A DNA stretch of 64,000 nt from Mesostigma viride (GCA_009746045.1 RPFO01000253.1:725720-789719), one strand, 5' to 3'. Shown: positions 24,362 to 35,901, counted from the stretch's first letter. A program made the numbers and translations. The notes: a model not told the origin generated them from the letters alone.

Positions 24362-25015
24362 TATTGCAGAGCAACTCGTCAGCAGAGCTTGTGAGCTCCT
24401 GGTCCTTGCCGGCTGGAATGACCCTAGGCTGCTGGCTAGCAACCTTTATCCTCACACCAGGCCTACGACCCTCGATAGGCTCGCCACTCGTCGTGACGAC
24501 CAAGGTTCGTGTGTGAAGACGCTCGTTGCCTCGTTGAGCCTCGAGCTATATGCAACCTCGTTCCATCCTTGTTCCTCGGTCATGAGCAACGCTGGGCAAC
24601 GCTACATTGCCAGGGCCTCGTATCGCTGCCCTGCATCCTTGTTGCAGGCAGCATACAGGAATCTCTGGCTATCCTGTGTCTAGGACAGCACAGGACCTGC
24701 CACAGTCCTGCAAGGACTTACATCCTTGCAGACCTGCTGGCTGGTTACTGGCTTCTACTAGCCACAGTACCGTTGAGCCCTCAGTACACTGTGTCCCAGT
24801 CACGTGAGAGTACAGGCTAAGCCTGTGCAGGCACGGCCTGCCACGTGTCCTGTCCACTATGCCCTGAGTGTGCCCCGCCCTCGCCCACCGGTCGGCAGTA
24901 CTTCGGGACTTGATAACTTTCTAGTCCCTTGTCTGTTCTAGGCGGTTGACACGGCGTTGGAAAGGTCTCCTCAACCTGCATCCATCTAGCACATTGGTGC
25001 CCCAATATGCTAACT
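24362..25015 (-). repeat. 3' LTR of copy B
   Basis: 654 bp, nearly identical to 32102-32755. On the minus strand it starts AGTTAGCATATTGGGG. The first bases on the D side differ slightly (tattgcaga against atttgcgca). Confidence 0.9.
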
Positions 25016-25950
25016 CCAACCCTTTCTTGTTTTGGAGCTTGGACCAGCCTGAGAACCTATCAGCCACTGTCCCCACAAGCCTTAGACATCTGATCCCTCC
25101 CAGAGACCAGACCTGCCTTTTCTTTTGGAACCTGAGGTGCCTCCAAATATTAGCTAGGCCTGCTCATTGGTTCAAAGGTTGCCCTCTGACCCACATGACA
25201 TCCCAACCCTTTCTTTGGGAACCTGGTGTAGATTAAAGTTAGGTCTTCACTTAGTCAGAGGAGTTTGGATAGAGGAGTCCATGAACGTACTATTGTGAGT
25301 TCCTGGTCATCCAGTTATCACAGGCGCCCGTTCATATGGCGCCCGCCACGGAGCCTCCTTTATCTTTTAAATCCTTCCAAAGACTGAGAGAGCCCTGACA
25401 AATGTTAGCCAACACATGGGGAGCCCATGTCCTCACTGAGGGATAAACTCAGGATTCATACATGCCAGGCTGAGGTCAGCTGGGGAATCGAACCCCACCC
25501 CATCTCCTCCAGGTTTGGATCAGCTCCTGGAACTGAGCATCACAAACAACAAACATGACAATAACAAGATTATGTTTTATTATAAAGGAGTATAACCCAT
25601 AGTGAGGCCCCTGGCAACCACGTCCAACATGGTCACACAACCAGGGATTTTATTAGCATGCAACAGGTTGGTTACAGAGAATATATACAAATGTACAGCA
25701 ACCTGTTAGAGCCAACACTTGGGCTGCCCTTGCAGGGTCCATTCCATGAAGACCCAAGGCCCATTACAAAGTCCTTAAGACTCTTCTGCAGCTCCATGAC
25801 AGAGCCAGGCGAAATTCTCAGCCAGGGGAGTGACTCCACCCTGACCCCTGTCCAGCAGAGTGTGTCTGAACTCTGAAGGACCTGCTGTCAGCCACCACGT
25901 GGCTGCCCAGCCCACTGGGATGCCTCCCACCTAGAGCAAGGCTGTTTGGT
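25016..25950 (-). other. 3' untranslated region of copy B
   Basis: PPT AAGAAAGGGTTGG next to the LTR and a T-arm/B-box-like GGTTCGATTCC at 25484-25494 (minus strand). No gene. Confidence 0.6.
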
Positions 25951-28900
25951 CTACTCTGGCCCTCCCCCCTTGGAGGCCATGAGCCCACGAAGCAAAGGGT
26001 ATTGCAGCTCAGCCTTCTCCTCCAGCTTGGTGAGAGCATCTGCAGGGTTGTCCACGCCAGCCACATGTTCAATGTTAGCTAAGCAAGACATTTCCTTGAG
26101 CAACAAATAATCAAGGTCCCTGCTCCTGGCCAGCTGCCTGTGCACAAACTGCACCATGCCCATGCTGTCAGTTCTTACCAGTGTGTGCATCTGCAACCGA
26201 CAGGAAGCCACTTGACATAGCTGGTAAAATAGCTCCCTCAAGTAAAGAGCAGTATGAAGCCCTTCACAGATTGCCCTGCACTCAGCAATGTCACTGCTGG
26301 GAGTTACCCTGTTTGCAACCGACTGTACCAGCAGACCAGAGAGGACTGTTCCTGCACCAGGGATATTAATGCTGCTGCACGGCCCCTGACCTCTGTGACC
26401 TTCCTACTATCCATAGAACTGTCCACATAGAGCATCATGTCAAAAGGCCTGTACAAATCCAAAGGACCCAGCATGAGAGGGGGAGACATGCGAACAGCCT
26501 CTACCACTCTCTCAGCACCCACCTCAACCAGTTGGGAATCGGTCAACCGACTCAGTACCAACAGGTCAGGAGCACAAATGCTGGCCAGCCATGCCAACAT
26601 ACCTCGTATTGTTGCACATCTGGCCTGGGTGATGGGCTCCTGCAAGGCATCTATGATCTGCTGAGGATAATCCTTACCACCCTCCAGCTGGATGGACCAT
26701 GTACCCTGCTGATGGACCAAGGTCGCCTGCATTCCACAAAACACCATGGGCTCATTCTCAACCATGTACTGGATCTTACCCAGTTCAAACCGTTTCTGGA
26801 TCCTGGCCAGAGTCAACTCTTGCCAAGTGGGATGGCCCAGGAGATGCAGATCATCACCATGCAGGGAGGCAAACGCTGGCAGCCCCTCATAGCTACCCTG
26901 AAACAGACAAGGATCAACTGGAGAGACTGAGAGACCACAGACAGACCTGAGGTACTTCTCCAAGCTCTTCCTCCAGATGATGGGACTCGATCTAAGGCCT
27001 TCCACGCCTTTGAGAATCCTCAAATACCTCGTCTTCAGCTCTGCCCTCCACACTGCAGGCACCTTAACAAAGAAAGGGGGTATTGTGCGCCAAGTATCCT
27101 GTGCTTCCTGCTGATCACCCTTAAGAAAAGCCCTCTTGAAATCTACCAACACAGAGCTATAGGGTATCCCCTTCTGCAGAAAAGACAAGTAAATGCACAA
27201 CAAAATCCTCCATGTATCATGCAGCATCCCTGGTGTGTAAAGCTCCTCATCTGCTAACTGTCCAGTGCCATGGTACTCAGTCACAACTGGTCTAACATGT
27301 GGCACCTGCACGCCATCTACCTCCTTGAGCTTGAGGACAAACATCAACCTGAGCAGCTGGTGATCCTCAGGGAGGACATCCACAGGCTCTGCACAGTTGG
27401 CAACTATCCACTCATGCCCAGAAGCAACAAAGCCAAGAGTCCATGCCTTAGCCATCTTGGGGCTTTGCATCATCTCCACTAGCTTGCGCCAAGGTACAGG
27501 ACTCGTTCCTGGGATCTGGTACCTCTGCACACCCAACTCACGTGGGTCAAACGTAGTAGGGAGGATCAGCAGGTCCCCAGCAATGGGCTCCTTTGTATCA
27601 GGACCCTCTGCCTCTAGACCCCTCACAGCCCTTACAGCCACACTAAGACCCTGGGAGTAGCGATATCTCTGCAAGGGAAGGCGGCCCTGCCCTTCTAATG
27701 CTAGCTCCTCAGAGGATATCCTCACCCCTGGTAAGCACAAGAAGTTCTGACCTAGAATGGCAGGCCCCTGATACCCTTCAACCACACTGAACGTGGTGGG
27801 CACCCCCAGGATAGGCACACTCACTTCTCCCAAGATCTTCATGGACACATTCCCAGAGAAATCAGACACAGCTAGGCAGCTAGGGGATGACCACTGCAAG
27901 CCTGCAGCATCCTCTACCCTTAGAATGGACACCTGTGAGTTGGTATCCACTTCTAGTGCTGGTGCCCCACATGACCCCCATCCCGTGAGCTTAGATACCT
28001 TGGGATCACGCTTGCTGTTCTGCAGAGCTCGAATGATGTCCGCCATAAGCAGCCCCCTGGACTGTGGTGCAGCCCTGGCCACCTCTGGCCTTGTGACAGA
28101 CGTCTCAGCAGACTCCTGCTCACCCTCATCCATCCAGGACAGACCATAATCCAAGCATGGTGGGTTAGCATCTGCTGCCTGGCTCTCATCCTGCTCATCT
28201 CCCTCCAAGGGAGGATCAGGGCCGTCTTCAGGCCAGATTGCAGTTGGCCTTCTCTCCTTGACGTGAGCCCAGGATAGCCTGTACACGTGCTTGGGATTAC
28301 TCTCCAAAGCCACCAGACAAGAATGGTTAGCTTCCTCAACATGGGTTACCTGCCCATCTTGCCACTTGCCACGCTTGCCTGGTAATGACGGTTCCTTCCA
28401 CATCCTGACCCTCAGTCCCACCTGGGGCCTCAGCATTTTCCAACCCTTGTCCTTACGCCTCAATCTGGAAAACACCCTGTCTGCCTTCTTCAGGCAGGCT
28501 GCCACCACGTCCTGTGATAGCATACCAAACTGCAATGCCAGGGGAGAGACTGCCACACCATCATAGTAATAGGTTACCCTGTGGTTAAGCTGCTCCTCAA
28601 TCCCCTTACACCAAGCTGCTTTCTCTAGAGCTGATGCCACAACAGGCACACTCTAGCTGCTAGCACCACTGTTTTTACTTCACGTATAGATCTCTCTACA
28701 GCTCCCTGCTGCCCATGGCATTCCCTAGGGACCACTACCAACTTACAAGGAAGCTGGTCAGCCAGCTTGATCAAGCAGTCAAACTGCAAGTCAGCTTGCA
28801 CCTTGGTGTACACCCCAAAGCCTGGCAACAAAGACTGGAGACCCATCAACAGCTGATGCTCCTGCATTCCAGGAAGAATGGTCAGCAACCTATATCTGCT

Positions 28901-29535
28901 AAACCTATCCACCCCCACCAACAGATACATGCCCCTGATGTGTTGGATGTCCACCTGGATATCCCCCCGCTCTCTAGCAGGTTCTCTGGCATGGGACTGT
29001 GGGAGGCGAACAGCATTCTCCTGACAGACACAATTCTGAGCAGCTGCACTGCAGGCCTCTAGCAAAGGCTCCTTGCCAATCTTCCAAGCAAACATCTCTG
29101 CCTGCTTAGAGTGGCCAAAGATATGGTGTAGAGTGTTTCCAGCCTGAGCATAGCTCAACCCCCTGTCAGCCTGGCTGCACAGAGAGGAACGTGACAAAGA
29201 CTGTGTGCTTGGGATAGCACGACCCACCTGCTGTTCTCTTGCTCCAGGGACCTCCTCCAAGGTAGCTCGGCTCCCAGAGCCAGCCCCGGTTCCCACAGAA
29301 GCTGCAGGTCCTTCCAGTCTGGCGGCTTGACTCCCAGAGTCAACCCCAAAACTGGAGACCCTGCACCTGCCACAGGCACAGGGAATTCCACTGCTGCAGC
29401 AGCGTTATTGCAATCATTGAGTGGAAGCACCTCATCATTCCCAACCCCTTGCTGCTGCACAAGAGGGACACCCCCATTACTATGTACAACTGTTCGTCCC
29501 ACTAGGGGTGATTGACTATTTACAGGGGACAACAT
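25951..29535 (-). pseudogene. Copia-type pol of copy B (IN, PR-like, RT, RNase H)
   Basis: The longest frame, 28649-26304 (781 codons), holds the integrase tail (residues 1-130), a retropepsin-like domain (about 215-315: EVDTNSQVSIL with Asp 235, ILG at about 298-300), RT (about 405-640: VDFKRAFLKGD, HGDD at 597-600, genomic 26861-26850), and the start of RNase H. Upstream at 29296-28625 is the integrase core: HHIFGH and NCVC finger, VDIQHI Asp 116, QADLQFD, QQGAVER Glu 201. RNase H ends at 25951. Single-base losses near 29349, 28650 and 26313 break the frame here but not in copy A. The usual copia order puts protease before integrase; here it follows it. Confidence 0.88.
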
Positions 29536-29541
29536 CTCAAG

Positions 29542-30890
29542 TCATGGCTTACCCACCTGGCCAGAGCCTGCTCCAGCAGACTTGGCCTGGTCTGGGCAGT
29601 CACGTCGCCAATGACCCGTCCTGCCACATCCAAAGCATTTGTCATCCTTCCCAGCAGCAGCCTTCTTCAGGCCACCCTGGTTCTGGCTGCTCTGACTGGC
29701 CTGGGTGCCCTGGCCCTGGCTCTTGCCTTGCCCTTGGCCACCCTTGTTCTGCTGACCACCCTGGTGACCACCAGCCTGCTGCTGACCCTTGCCTTTGGAT
29801 CCCTGCTGCTGGCCCTTGCCACCCTGGTTACCATTCTGCCTGCGCCTGTTAGCCCTCTGACGCCTACTAGGTCTGGTTTCTCCCTGAGCACCCTGCCCAG
29901 GGGCGTCACCATGGACCTGATGAGCGGAGGCTGAAGGGGCACCAGTCACCTGGATTGCCTTGCAAGCAGCATTGTCAGATGGACGGATATTGAAAATAAC
30001 CTTTTGCAAGGCTGGCCACGTCCCATCTGTCTGATCAGCAAACATCCTAGCTGCATTTCTCCCATCCACACTCAGCCCCATGCGATCCAGGAAGTAATCT
30101 GCCACTGCTCTATCAGTCAGATTGAAGCCATGCTTGGCCCCCTTCTCCCTGATGCGTGTGAGCCGCTGCAGCTCCTCAGCTATTGTGCCCTTGATCTCAA
30201 AGGTATCATAGCTGAGCTTATAGTGATTAGTGAGGTTGAGTACCTTATCAGAAAACTCCTGACGTAGGCCCTCTAGGAACTGAGACCAAGTCAGCTTGTC
30301 CTTGACAGCCTGCCTAGCCTTGTCCCTCACCCGCTCACTTGAATCCCTATTAGTCGTGGATGTGTGGAATACCTGCACAAGGTTGACAGTGGGATCTACA
30401 GAGCATGAAACTAGCTCCATATCCTCCAACCACTTGTCTAGCTCTTCCTGTCCCACAGGAGGCTTGAGAGGCTTCTGGCCATTCATCACAGCCACAGCAC
30501 TCATATGAGGTCTAGTCCCAGGCAAAGCACGAGGGTCACTGCCAATGACAGCAGCTCCTACTGGTGCTAATGGCGCAGGAACATAGCTGCAGGAACACCA
30601 GACGCAGGCACACATGGTCTCTTACCAGGTGCTTGACGTTCAGCATCATTCTGGCCCTCCCCCGTCAGCACCACGCCGTCGGTTGGCCACCCTGCACGCT
30701 CCTCCCCTTGTGCCACCTCTTTCCTCTTCCGGTTGGACGCCCTCCTGCCATTGACGCCCTCTGCCGTTGGGATTGCCTGTCCCTCTGGCACGACGTTGGC
30801 GGGGCCTCCCGTGTCTGCCCTTGCCTCACCCCCGCCATCCCCCGCTCCCGCCCCGCTCCCGCTGCCGCCCCCGCGCGTGTTACGAAGCAT
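29542..30890 (-). CDS. Gag of copy B
   Basis: Start ATG at 30890 (MLRNTRGGGSG). The 357-codon frame 30615-29542 has the capsid-like helices (FLEGLRQEFSDKVLNLTNHY, ADYFLDRMGLSVDGRNAARM), a Gln/Gly/Lys-rich stretch, and a zinc knuckle CFGCGRTGHWRRDC. The Gly/Ala-rich first part is in a different frame, ending at 30567. Copy A has the same break, so it is ancestral: a programmed shift, a small intron, or an independent small ORF. The gag stop is TGA followed by CTT, and the pol frame is the same. Confidence 0.75.
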
Positions 30891-31098
30891 TATAGAATAC
30901 ACAGAAAACACACGCAGATATGGCCGCTGGAACCCACTCAGGCTCACGCACTTACTCCAGACGAGGCCGCCTCCTGGCTTGCACTCGCCTGCCCCTCCTC
31001 ACGGTCTGGACGCTGCTCAACACCCTCAGCAACCGATGTGGCTGCTGCTGCCTCTGCGACAATCTGGAGGTCTGGGTTAAACTCTCCCAGCACGCAGG

Positions 31099-32078
31099 TC
31101 ACAGGTCGCCCGTCTTCCTTGCGTTCGACTGGATGTTGTGTCTCGCCTGGGTTGCGATGCCAAGCAAGATCGCGTACCCACCGCTTACCGCCGCCGACAA
31201 GCTCGTTCTGCTCGCCTCGGCCGTAACGATCGTACTCGTGAGTACCTCACGAGGGATATGCAGATCAGCTCTCTGCCTTCCTCGTAGGTCTCGGTAGTGC
31301 CGTCGCCCTCGTTTATCTGCTGGGCTGAGCGCTTGACGGAGCCCTCTGGCTTGTCAGTCCACTCAAAATGGACGTCTTCAGGCGTCTTCTCGACCCCCGT
31401 GACAATCTCCACCTCCGGACCCCGCGCAGTGGTGGTTTCCGGCCTCGGTGTATCAAGCCTTGAGTAGACCCCGAAAGGCTGCGTGGTAATATAGAACCTG
31501 TCTGCGTACCCTCTCGACTCTTGCAAAAGGACAGCAACAAGATTCTCAATGGTTTGGGCAAATACCTCTGCCGTGCTCCAAGGATTCACCGTCTCCCGAG
31601 CACGCGCGTTCCGGATGATGTCGGCGTCTGGTACCCCCTCTCCTAGCACTGCTGTCGCCACCCAGTGGTTAAACAGTCGGGTGCTGCCGAGCGCTGTTGC
31701 CACAATCTGGCTAAGCGCCTCCCTGGCTAGGTCGAGACCGGCTAGCGTGATATGGGCGCCCTGATAAGCGACCTCCACACGATTAGCAGTTTCAGCTAGC
31801 GCGTCACGAATGCGCACCAACTCTTCCACCGCCACTCGCCCCGTCTCACCTGGAGAAATCACGACGCGAGCCCGTTGTATAATCGGGTCCGCCGCCGCTG
31901 GCCTGCTGCCTCCCCCACTCACCGCCACCCACCCCTCTTCTGCCAAGTGCCTCGCTACGTAGGCCGCTTGCACGAATGTTGGAGCGTTTGCTTGGTTACG
32001 GTAGGGGAAAAACGCTTGCGCGTCTCTCTGCTCGTTCGCCTCACCAGCACCGTGGCTGCTTGACGATGAACCAGACAT
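31099..32078 (-). CDS. ORF0 of copy B: extra 5' ORF before gag, unknown function
   Basis: Starts at ATG 32078 (MSGSSSSSHGAGEANEQ), 24 bases after the LTR. It would run about 325 codons to a stop at 31099-31101, but a one-base loss near 31277 diverts the frame (the open frame ends at 31185). Visible features: a Ser/Gly N-terminus; a helix-rich middle (ELVRIRDALAETANRVEVAY, LDLAREALSQIVATALG, STAEVFAQTIENLVAVLL); and an acidic C-terminal part (EDVHFEWTDKPEG). I do not recognise a family, and canonical copia elements have no gene here. E1 carries a different helical ORF in the same place. Confidence 0.65.
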
Positions 32079-32090
32079 GAAAGCGTGGAA

Positions 32091-32101
32091 GCAATAGTAC
32101 G
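32091..32101 (-). other. Candidate primer binding site of copy B
   Basis: Directly after the 5' LTR the minus strand reads CGTACTATTGC, not the usual TGG. D (CGTATTATTGC) and E1 (CGTATTACACG) have the same CGTAYTA after their LTRs. Conservation suggests a real priming site that pairs inside a tRNA or with another RNA. Confidence 0.45.
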
Positions 32102-32755
32102 ATTTGCGCAGCAACTCGTCAGCAGAGCTTGTGAGCTCCTGGTCCTTGCCGGCTGGAATGACCCTAGGCTGCTGGCTAGCAACCTTTATCCTCACACCAG
32201 GCCTACGACCCTCGATAGGCTCGCCACTCGTCGTGACGACCAAGGTTCGTGTGTGAAGACGCTCGTTGCCTCGTTGAGCCTCGAGCTATATGCAACCTCG
32301 TTCCATCCTTGTTCCTCGGTCATGAGCAACGCTGGGCAACGCTACATTGCCAGGGCCTCGTATCGCTGCCCTGCATCCTTGTTGCAGGCAGCATACAGGA
32401 ATCTCTGGCTATCCTGTGTCTAGGACAGCACAGGACCTGCCACAGTCCTGCAAGGACTTACATCCTTGCAGACCTGCTGGCTGGTTACTGGCTTCTACTA
32501 GCCACAGTACCGTTGAGCCCTCAGTACACTGTGTCCCAGTCACGTGAGTGTACAGGCTAAGCCTGTGCAGGCACGGCCTGCCACGTGTCCTGTCCACTAT
32601 GCCCTGAGCGTGCCCCGCCCTCGCCCACCGGTCGGCAGTACTTCGGGACTTGATAACTTTCTAGTCCCTTGTCTGTTCTAGGCGGTTGACACGGCGTTGG
32701 AAAGGTCTCCTCAACCTGCATCCATCTAGCACATTGGTGCCCCAATATGCTAACT
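32102..32755 (-). repeat. 5' LTR of copy B
   Basis: 654 bp, AGTTAGCATA...GCGCAAAT on the minus strand. AGTAC (32756-32760) follows, matching 11641-11645 left of copy A. Confidence 0.9.
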
Positions 32756-33127
32756 AGTACAGTACGGCAGGGTGTACGGTACTGAGGTGTCATGTGGACC
32801 GATGTGCGGTTAGTGCCAGACTGTTCCTAGGTGCTAGCTCGACCCGCCAGGTCCTGTGTAGCCGGGCCTGACGGGCCGAGTCTTAGCTGGTTGCTAGTGA
32901 CGTGGTCGCATGGCATTGCAGTGTACAGTTGTCCACTGGTCGTGTGCTGCAGGTAGCACCGCCATAGGCATATAGGCGTAGCACTGGGGAGTGCCACAGC
33001 ACCCGAGTTTGCCCAGTTCCATTCTGAGCCCTCAGCTTTCATCGCTCTCTCCTTGTATTATTGTAATACAATCATCATTCGCTTTCAGCTTCAGCAGTTG
33101 TTCGTCGTTCCTAGTCTCCATCCAACT
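32756..33127 (+). repeat. Element C left LTR, remaining 367 bp (after 5-bp TSD)
   Basis: 32756-32760 is the second copy of AGTAC. 32761-33127 then matches 40812-41178 with one difference near 32865. Ends CATCCAACT. Contains a 19-bp palindromic hairpin TTGTATTATTGTAATACAA at 33053-33071. Confidence 0.9.
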
Positions 33128-33143
33128 TGGACTGAAAAGTTCG
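33128..33143 (+). other. Primer binding site of element C
   Basis: TGGACTGAAAAGTTCG begins at the base after the LTR. A TGG start complements the CCA end of a tRNA. The tRNA cannot be named without a search. Confidence 0.6.
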
Positions 33144-33172
33144 ATATTTTTTTTGACAAGCAAAAAAAAGAT

Positions 33173-35850
33173 ATGGCTTCCAACAACGGCAACAACGGCA
33201 ACAACAACAAGGGGAAGGCGCCTGCCAGGCGCACCTCACCCCGCCTTTCGCCGGAGGGCACGCCCTCCACCACCGATGCGAGGGTGACGCCCAACGTCAC
33301 CTTCCGCACGGTGGTCGCTGACCAACCCAGGCGTCGGGGCCCGCAGGTGGGGCCCGGCGCCCGGGGGATGGCGAGCGGTCGGCCGTTTGCCACTGGCGGT
33401 TCGTCCGCCATGGCACCTGGGGGGCAGGTCCCCCGGGCACGACGTTCCCCCGTCGCAGGTGACGGGGGTCGTGAGCGGAGTGATTCCTCCGAGGAGGATG
33501 GCGAGGTGCAGCCTGCGAGGCCTCGGCCTTCGCTTGAGCTTTCGTCGCAGACACCTGCGACGTCTGGCAACCTTTCCGTGGGCCGACAGATGGCCACCAT
33601 GGACATTGACCGGTATGGGGAACATGTTCCGCCCCCGGTCGCGTTCGGGCGCCCACCCCATTTTCTCCCCCTTGGGGAGGACGACATCCCGGCGTTCATT
33701 GCGGTGAACGGCCGGATCATGCACCAACGTTTTCAGTTGCTTCCAGATGAGCAGATCCATGCGATAGAGGTTCATCGGGTGCACACGCTGATCGAGGGGC
33801 GTCTTAGGATGCAGATCCCACTGGTTCAGGTGGCGGTTTGGCTGTACTGTTTCGCCAATCGGCCGAGGCACAACCCCGGCACTGTTGATCAGTGGGCGTC
33901 CAGGCAGCGCCAGAGAGAGGCGCTGCGCGTGGTCACCAGACCAGAGATCGCGCTGACTCCGTTGGGGCCGTGGCCCCAAGTCACGCCAGTTGGCTGGGGC
34001 CCGGATAGGCGTGAGGCGGCTGCGATGCCGCCTGCGACGGGGCGCGGGGCGGCAGACGCCCCCAACACGCCCATGGGTGGTGAAGCCACCCAGGACCCTC
34101 TGGCAGGTCAGAGGGTCCAACCTCAGCCGCAGGCTCCCCCGCCCAGCGTGGGGGGCCAGGTGGCTGAGGAGGCCACCGGGGTCGCAGGGACCCCGGCGGC
34201 GACACAAGCGCCCGGGGTCGCAGGGACCCCGGCAGCGACGCCGGCGCCTCCGGCGCTGGCGGGGGATGCAGCCCCCATGGAGGGTGTCACGGGCACCTCC
34301 AGCGGCTCTGGGGGGCAGGCCCCCTCTAGCCGCAACAAGGACAAGTCCCTGGCAGGGCCGGAGGGGCCTCAGGGTCCCACCGCAGCTGGGCAGCAACCAG
34401 CACTGCTGGAGGGCGACCTGCAAGGTCGCGACTTCATCACCCTGGTGATGAGGCCGTGTGGCGTGCCATACAGACAGCCACAGCCTCCTTCCGTGGGCTG
34501 GCCGACAGGAGCCAGCAGATGCACGTCGCGGAGGCGGGCAGCCTGGTGTGTGCAATCATCACGCACATCCTGGGCCTGCCCAACCTCCAAGAGGGCACAC
34601 GTAGGGTGTGCGACGACCTGCTGCCTGCCCTGCAGGCTCTCCTCTCAGGGAGGAGGGTGCAGGGCAGCAGGGTGCGTCTGGTGCGTTTGCTGGAGCTCCT
34701 ACACAACGCCATCCTGAGAGGGGCGGGTAGGTGGCTAACTCTGCCTACCTGGTTGCATCATGATCTTACTAACCCTACTGACGATGAAGTGTCCCTCTCT
34801 CCCACCTTCCATGATTGGGAGGAGGCCCGCAGCAGGAGGCGGGAAGTGACACACACTCACACCCCCACCCAGCCCACCCCTATGTTGTCTAACCCTCCTA
34901 CACAGCCCATGTTTGCCCATCCTGCTCAGCTCACTCAAGTAGCACTTCCCTCTCAGCAGGTCTCTCCTGTGAATGCTGCAGCAGCAACACCATCTTCTCC
35001 CTCTCCCCCTGCATCCCCCTCTAGGTTGCCCACTTACAATGAAAACCGTCCTGTGGATAGGATTAATGTCAGGGGGCTGCCTGAGGGGTATACTAGGGAG
35101 CAGGGGAATCATGCACTTCTCTCTCTGCAGCTGGCTAGGGAGGAACTGAATGTCAAGAATTGGTTTGGATCTCTCATGCAGGGGGATTTCTACCATCAGT
35201 CCTCTTCTCAGATTCAGAATCTCATTCTTGTCTTCCAGCGTAGGTATCCCAAGTGGCAGGACACGCAGGCTAGGGCAGTTTGGGAGGCTTTCATGAAGGA
35301 GCTAACTGACCTCCTCTCCACCCCCTCATCTGTGGACATATATGGGGCATTCAGGTGGGTAGAGGAATACAGGGTCACATCAGTGGACTATGTGGCTGAG
35401 ACAAAGAAATATGAGCTAGCCATCAAAGCACGTCCTGATGTCCAGCAGCTAGATCACAAGTTCTTGCTGCGTTCTTTCCTTGAGAAACTCAAACTTGACA
35501 AAAACACCTACGCTATGCTTGCCACAGGAATGGCAAAGTACTGGGAGGACATGAAGGAGGCATTGGATTATATCAAGCTGGCCTTGGCTCCCCTTAGCCA
35601 GGGGGCCATGGGCACCTCTGTAAAGAGGGTCAGGGGGGAAGAGAGGGAGGAGGAGGATAGGGAGAGGGAAGACAGGAGCAAGAGACCTGTCACTATGGCA
35701 GAAGTCAAGTCCCTGCTGGGACAAATGTTTAAGGGCAAGGGCAAGGGCAAGGGCAAGGGCAAGGGCAAGGGCAGGGGCTGGGGCAAGGGCAAGGGTAAGG
35801 GGCAGTCTCCCTCCAAGGGGGGCAGCTCCAGCAACAACAACAACAACAGT

Positions 35851-35901
<51 letters not shown>

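Larger units (their letters stand above)
11646..32755. mobile_element. Nested composite insertion A-D-B inside the left LTR of element C
   Basis: Flanked by AGTAC on both sides (11641-11645 and 32756-32760). It begins with a minus-strand copia LTR and ends with another of the same family. Inside are copy A (5'-truncated), relative D in the opposite orientation, and full-length copy B. A shared TSD for the whole composite suggests one original insertion, later enlarged by recombination and by arrival of D. Confidence 0.8.
24362..32755 (-). mobile_element. Copia-type element, copy B (full length)
   Basis: 8394 bp: 3' LTR 24362-25015, internal region, 5' LTR 32102-32755, both 654 bp. The LTRs differ at only a few positions (for example near 32549 and 32609), so insertion was recent. 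Gene order is ORF0, gag, IN, PR-like, RT, RNase H. AGTAC follows the 5' LTR. On the 3' side the element abuts D instead of a matching TSD. Confidence 0.9.

Noticed and set aside
33091..34555. Long minus-strand ORFs opposite gag of C
   Set aside because: Shadow frames in GC-rich DNA; the plus strand has gag in context with LTR, PBS and pol.
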